This document shows, one piece after another, positions 62,405 through 64,000 of a stretch of DNA of 64,000 nucleotides. Numbering within the stretch: position 1 is the first letter of the stretch; each line of letters starts with the position of its first letter. A program made the translations under genes and the position numbers. The DNA is from Microbacterium profundi (GTDB lineage: Bacteria > Actinomycetota > Actinomycetes > Actinomycetales > Microbacteriaceae), in the NCBI RefSeq assembly GCF_000763375.1, contig NZ_JPSY01000001.1, positions 868,001-932,000 of the forward strand, read 5' to 3'. The notes beneath the pieces were generated by a model. That model made no database searches. It was not told the DNA's origin and saw nothing but the letters and a program-made list of their open reading frames with translations.

Positions 62405-62437
62405 AGGGACTCGAACCCCTAACCTTCTGATCCGTAG
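62405..62437 (-). tRNA. tRNA-Arg(ACG) anticodon-to-T-arm piece, right of the transposon (attachment scar)
   Basis: Minus strand ACTACGGATCAGAAGGTTAG then GGGTTCGAGTCCCT: anticodon loop CTACGGA (anticodon ACG), anticodon 3' stem, variable loop and T arm. Upstream (+ strand from 62438) the expected D arm and 5' acceptor (GCGCCCG) are absent. The preserved part, from anticodon loop to 3' end, is exactly what tyrosine integrases use as attachment core. So this is an att copy rather than a working tRNA, cut later by the Tn7-like element. Confidence 0.8.
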
Positions 62438-62546
62438 TAATCGGGTTCTTCGCCGAGATCCGCGTGATTCCGGGGGAGTTCTGGCATGGTTCACACATTG
62501 GTGCACACACCCCCGTGCCAGGCCGCAACGGGAGACATCTCCCTAC

Positions 62547-62576
62547 CTACGGTGGGATTTGAACCCACAAAGACCG
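62547..62576 (-). other. Second tRNA T-arm-like sequence
   Basis: GGTGGGATTTGAACCCAC (+ strand about 62551-62568), whose complement GTGGGTTCAAATCCCACC folds as a T arm with a normal TTCAAAT loop. No complete tRNA can be built around it. Possibly another attachment core. The rest of 62438-62769 holds no gene. Confidence 0.4.
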
Positions 62577-62769
62577 CCAGCTACCTCGATCAGGCACCCC
62601 GGTTCCACGCGGATTCGATCAGGTCAGGGTTCCGATTCGATCAGCCGGATCGGCCTCGATTTGATTCAGTTGTTGCCACGGTGTTGCCATGACGACGGAC
62701 CGACGCCGGATCGAAGTGGGCAGAAGATCGCGTTCGTTCAGCAGCGCACTCTCTCCTCGCAGAGTGCTA

Positions 62770-64000
62770 CTACCTCAACACGAAGTGCGCGTTGCGGCCC
62801 GCGGCGTCGCCCCGGGCCAGCAGATCGCCCTCCAGCCTCTCCAGCGCCCCGCGCGCGCCTTGGGGTGTCATTCCTGTCAGCACTGCGAAGTCCCCCGACG
62901 TGATGCGATCGTGGTGGTCGAGCCAGCGACGCACGATAGTTCGAGCATCGTCGGCGCTCGGTCCCACGTACCAGAGCACTCCGCGCCGTTTTAGTCCGGC
63001 TGCATCGGCGACTCCGCTGAGCACGGCCTTGCGTGACATCGCCGACAGAACCCACACGTCCTTGTGGGATTCAATGATCGGCTGTGCATCGAGCACACAC
63101 ATGGCCGTTGTTTCGAGCGCTTCGGCGGCTTCGCTCGCCGACCGCTGAAGGAGCGTGGCCATCTCCGTCGCTGTTGTAAAGGGGTTGTGGAGGAGTGCGT
63201 GGATGACGAGAGCGACCTGAACGTCACGTTGTCGCGCTGCGGGTTGGAGGCGTGTTGTCAGCCGCATGATGGGCACCACCGGCGCGCCGCCGACGAGCCT
63301 GGCACGCACCCGAGGGCCAGAGTCCTCAATGATCCTCGGCGGCTGGTGGCCGAGCGCCACCATCTCGCGATACATGCGGTCGACACCGATTCCCTGCTTG
63401 TCAACAAGCCCGAGGGCAAGTGCAGCGTCCGCAAGCGCCGGCGACCGGCTGAACCGTTGTGTAAGGAGGTTGTCAGCTGTGACCCCGCCGACGAACCCGC
63501 CCGGCGAGACCACGGTGAGGGAGTAATCCTCCTCAACCCATGTGACTGTTGTCGGTGCGTGCTGGTTCCAGTCCCGATGCACGATCCCATTGAGAATTGC
63601 CTCACGTGCTGCGCGGGTCGGAATGAGCCTGACAACCCGCTCAGCGAACTCTCCCGCGATCGTCACCCGATCGTTGGCAGCATCCATCAGTGCCTCGACC
63701 CGCGCGACCTGTTCGAGCAGACTCACTCCCTGAAAGCTCTCCTCGCGCGCGAGCACATCCCCACCTTCGACATCAAGTCGAGTCCAGCTCAGCCAGGGAC
63801 GCGGTGCAGCGCAGAACAACAATGCGCCAGCTTCCGTGAGGAAACCCTCGACGGTCAAGAGGCCGAGCTGGCGGAGCATGTCTTCGGTCGAAGCATCCGC
63901 GATGTCTGTCGCGCTGGCATCCTTGAGGTCCCGCCGCCCCAGGTAGCCTCGCGCGACCGCGATCGCGCCCGGAGTTACGTGATGGGTGGTCAGCGAGCTG
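62770..64000 (-). CDS. AlbA/RecG-C-type ATP-binding protein (5' end beyond window)
   Basis: 410 codons to the window edge with no stop. GHKL-like core: REAILNGIVHRDWNQHAPTT (N box), VVSPGGFVGGVTADNLL, then LADAALALGLVDKQGIGVDR and ALGHQPPRIIEDSG. This is the HATPase_4/COG2865 arrangement, usually preceded by an AlbA_2 (Schlafen-like) domain, which must lie outside the window. C-terminal winged-helix-like regions (VALVIHALLHNPFTTATEMA, FAVLTGMTPQGARGALERLE). Often found in mobile islands and phage-defence neighbourhoods; here it lies inside the presumed island next to the tRNA-Arg attachment site. Confidence 0.8.
   Translation of the reverse strand, partial: SSLTTHHVTPGAIAVARGYLGRRDLKDASATDIADASTEDMLRQLGLLTVEGFLTEAGALLFCAAPRPWLSWTRLDVEGGDVLAREESFQGVSLLEQVARVEALMDAANDRVTIAGEFAERVVRLIPTRAAREAILNGIVHRDWNQHAPTTVTWVEEDYSLTVVSPGGFVGGVTADNLLTQRFSRSPALADAALALGLVDKQGIGVDRMYREMVALGHQPPRIIEDSGPRVRARLVGGAPVVPIMRLTTRLQPAARQRDVQVALVIHALLHNPFTTATEMATLLQRSASEAAEALETTAMCVLDAQPIIESHKDVWVLSAMSRKAVLSGVADAAGLKRRGVLWYVGPSADDARTIVRRWLDHHDRITSGDFAVLTGMTPQGARGALERLEGDLLARGDAAGRNAHFVLR

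Noticed and set aside
62547..62576. A second complete tRNA gene
   Set aside because: Only a T-arm-like hairpin is present; no anticodon arm or matching acceptor can be found around it.

Overview
The window is high-GC, densely coded DNA typical of a Gram-positive actinobacterium. Gene content (Fe-S single-chain L-serine dehydratase, large-form isocitrate lyase, Erm with a leader peptide, HrpB, a RecB-like nuclease/helicase, TerC, SdaA carrying '[12 protein letters not shown]' repeat peptides) points to Microbacteriaceae, probably Microbacterium. That assignment is inference from content; no rRNA gene is present. Very many chromosomal genes have a TANNNT-like -10 hexamer 6-7 nt before the start codon, which suggests leaderless transcripts.

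Layout. 1-12.5 kb: housekeeping and repair genes (RecB-like nuclease/helicase, nadE, an aldo/keto reductase, sbcCD), then a DHA2-type drug-efflux gene behind a 22-codon upstream ORF and a hairpin that hides its ribosome-binding site. 12.5-17.8 kb: a Cys-rich leader ORF before a winged-helix regulator, alkylation-repair genes (AlkA-like glycosylase, Ogt), a peptidase remnant, an erm leader peptide with erm, and a FUSC protein. 17.8-22.5 kb: a divergent MarR/EamA pair with a double operator, a LysR gene, a flavoprotein oxidoreductase and a VOC protein. 22.5-23.85 kb: a padR-DUF1048-ABC ATPase-permease operon in which every gene is partly deleted. 23.9-31.9 kb: TrmH-type methyltransferase, cell-wall lysin, manganese riboswitch with TerC, CNNM-type protein, a frameshifted acyl-CoA synthetase and isocitrate lyase.

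32-42.5 kb is an insertion hot spot: an IS630 element, a decayed XRE/nucleotidyltransferase pair, an ISL3 element (8-bp target duplication), a lipoprotein gene, and a secreted serine-protease gene split by an IS21 element that itself carries an IS1182 element. Removing the IS21 element and one copy of its 6-bp duplication restores a 433-residue protease. 42.8-51.5 kb returns to chromosomal genes (sRNA candidate, MarR, flotillin, TetR-controlled ABC exporter, HrpB, SdaA).

52,072-62,404 is a complete Tn7-like transposon (10,333 bp): tnsA-tnsB-tnsC-tniQ1-tniQ2 joined by 4-bp overlaps, an IS3 element inside tniQ1, a three-gene cargo (secreted protein, membrane protein, SRPBCC protein), matching termini beginning TGTCG, and a 5-bp duplication AGGGA. 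It sits inside the 3' half of a tRNA-Arg(ACG) gene whose 5' half is absent, i.e. what looks like the attachment scar of an older integrative element lying to the right. The window ends inside an AlbA/RecG-C-type ATP-binding protein gene.
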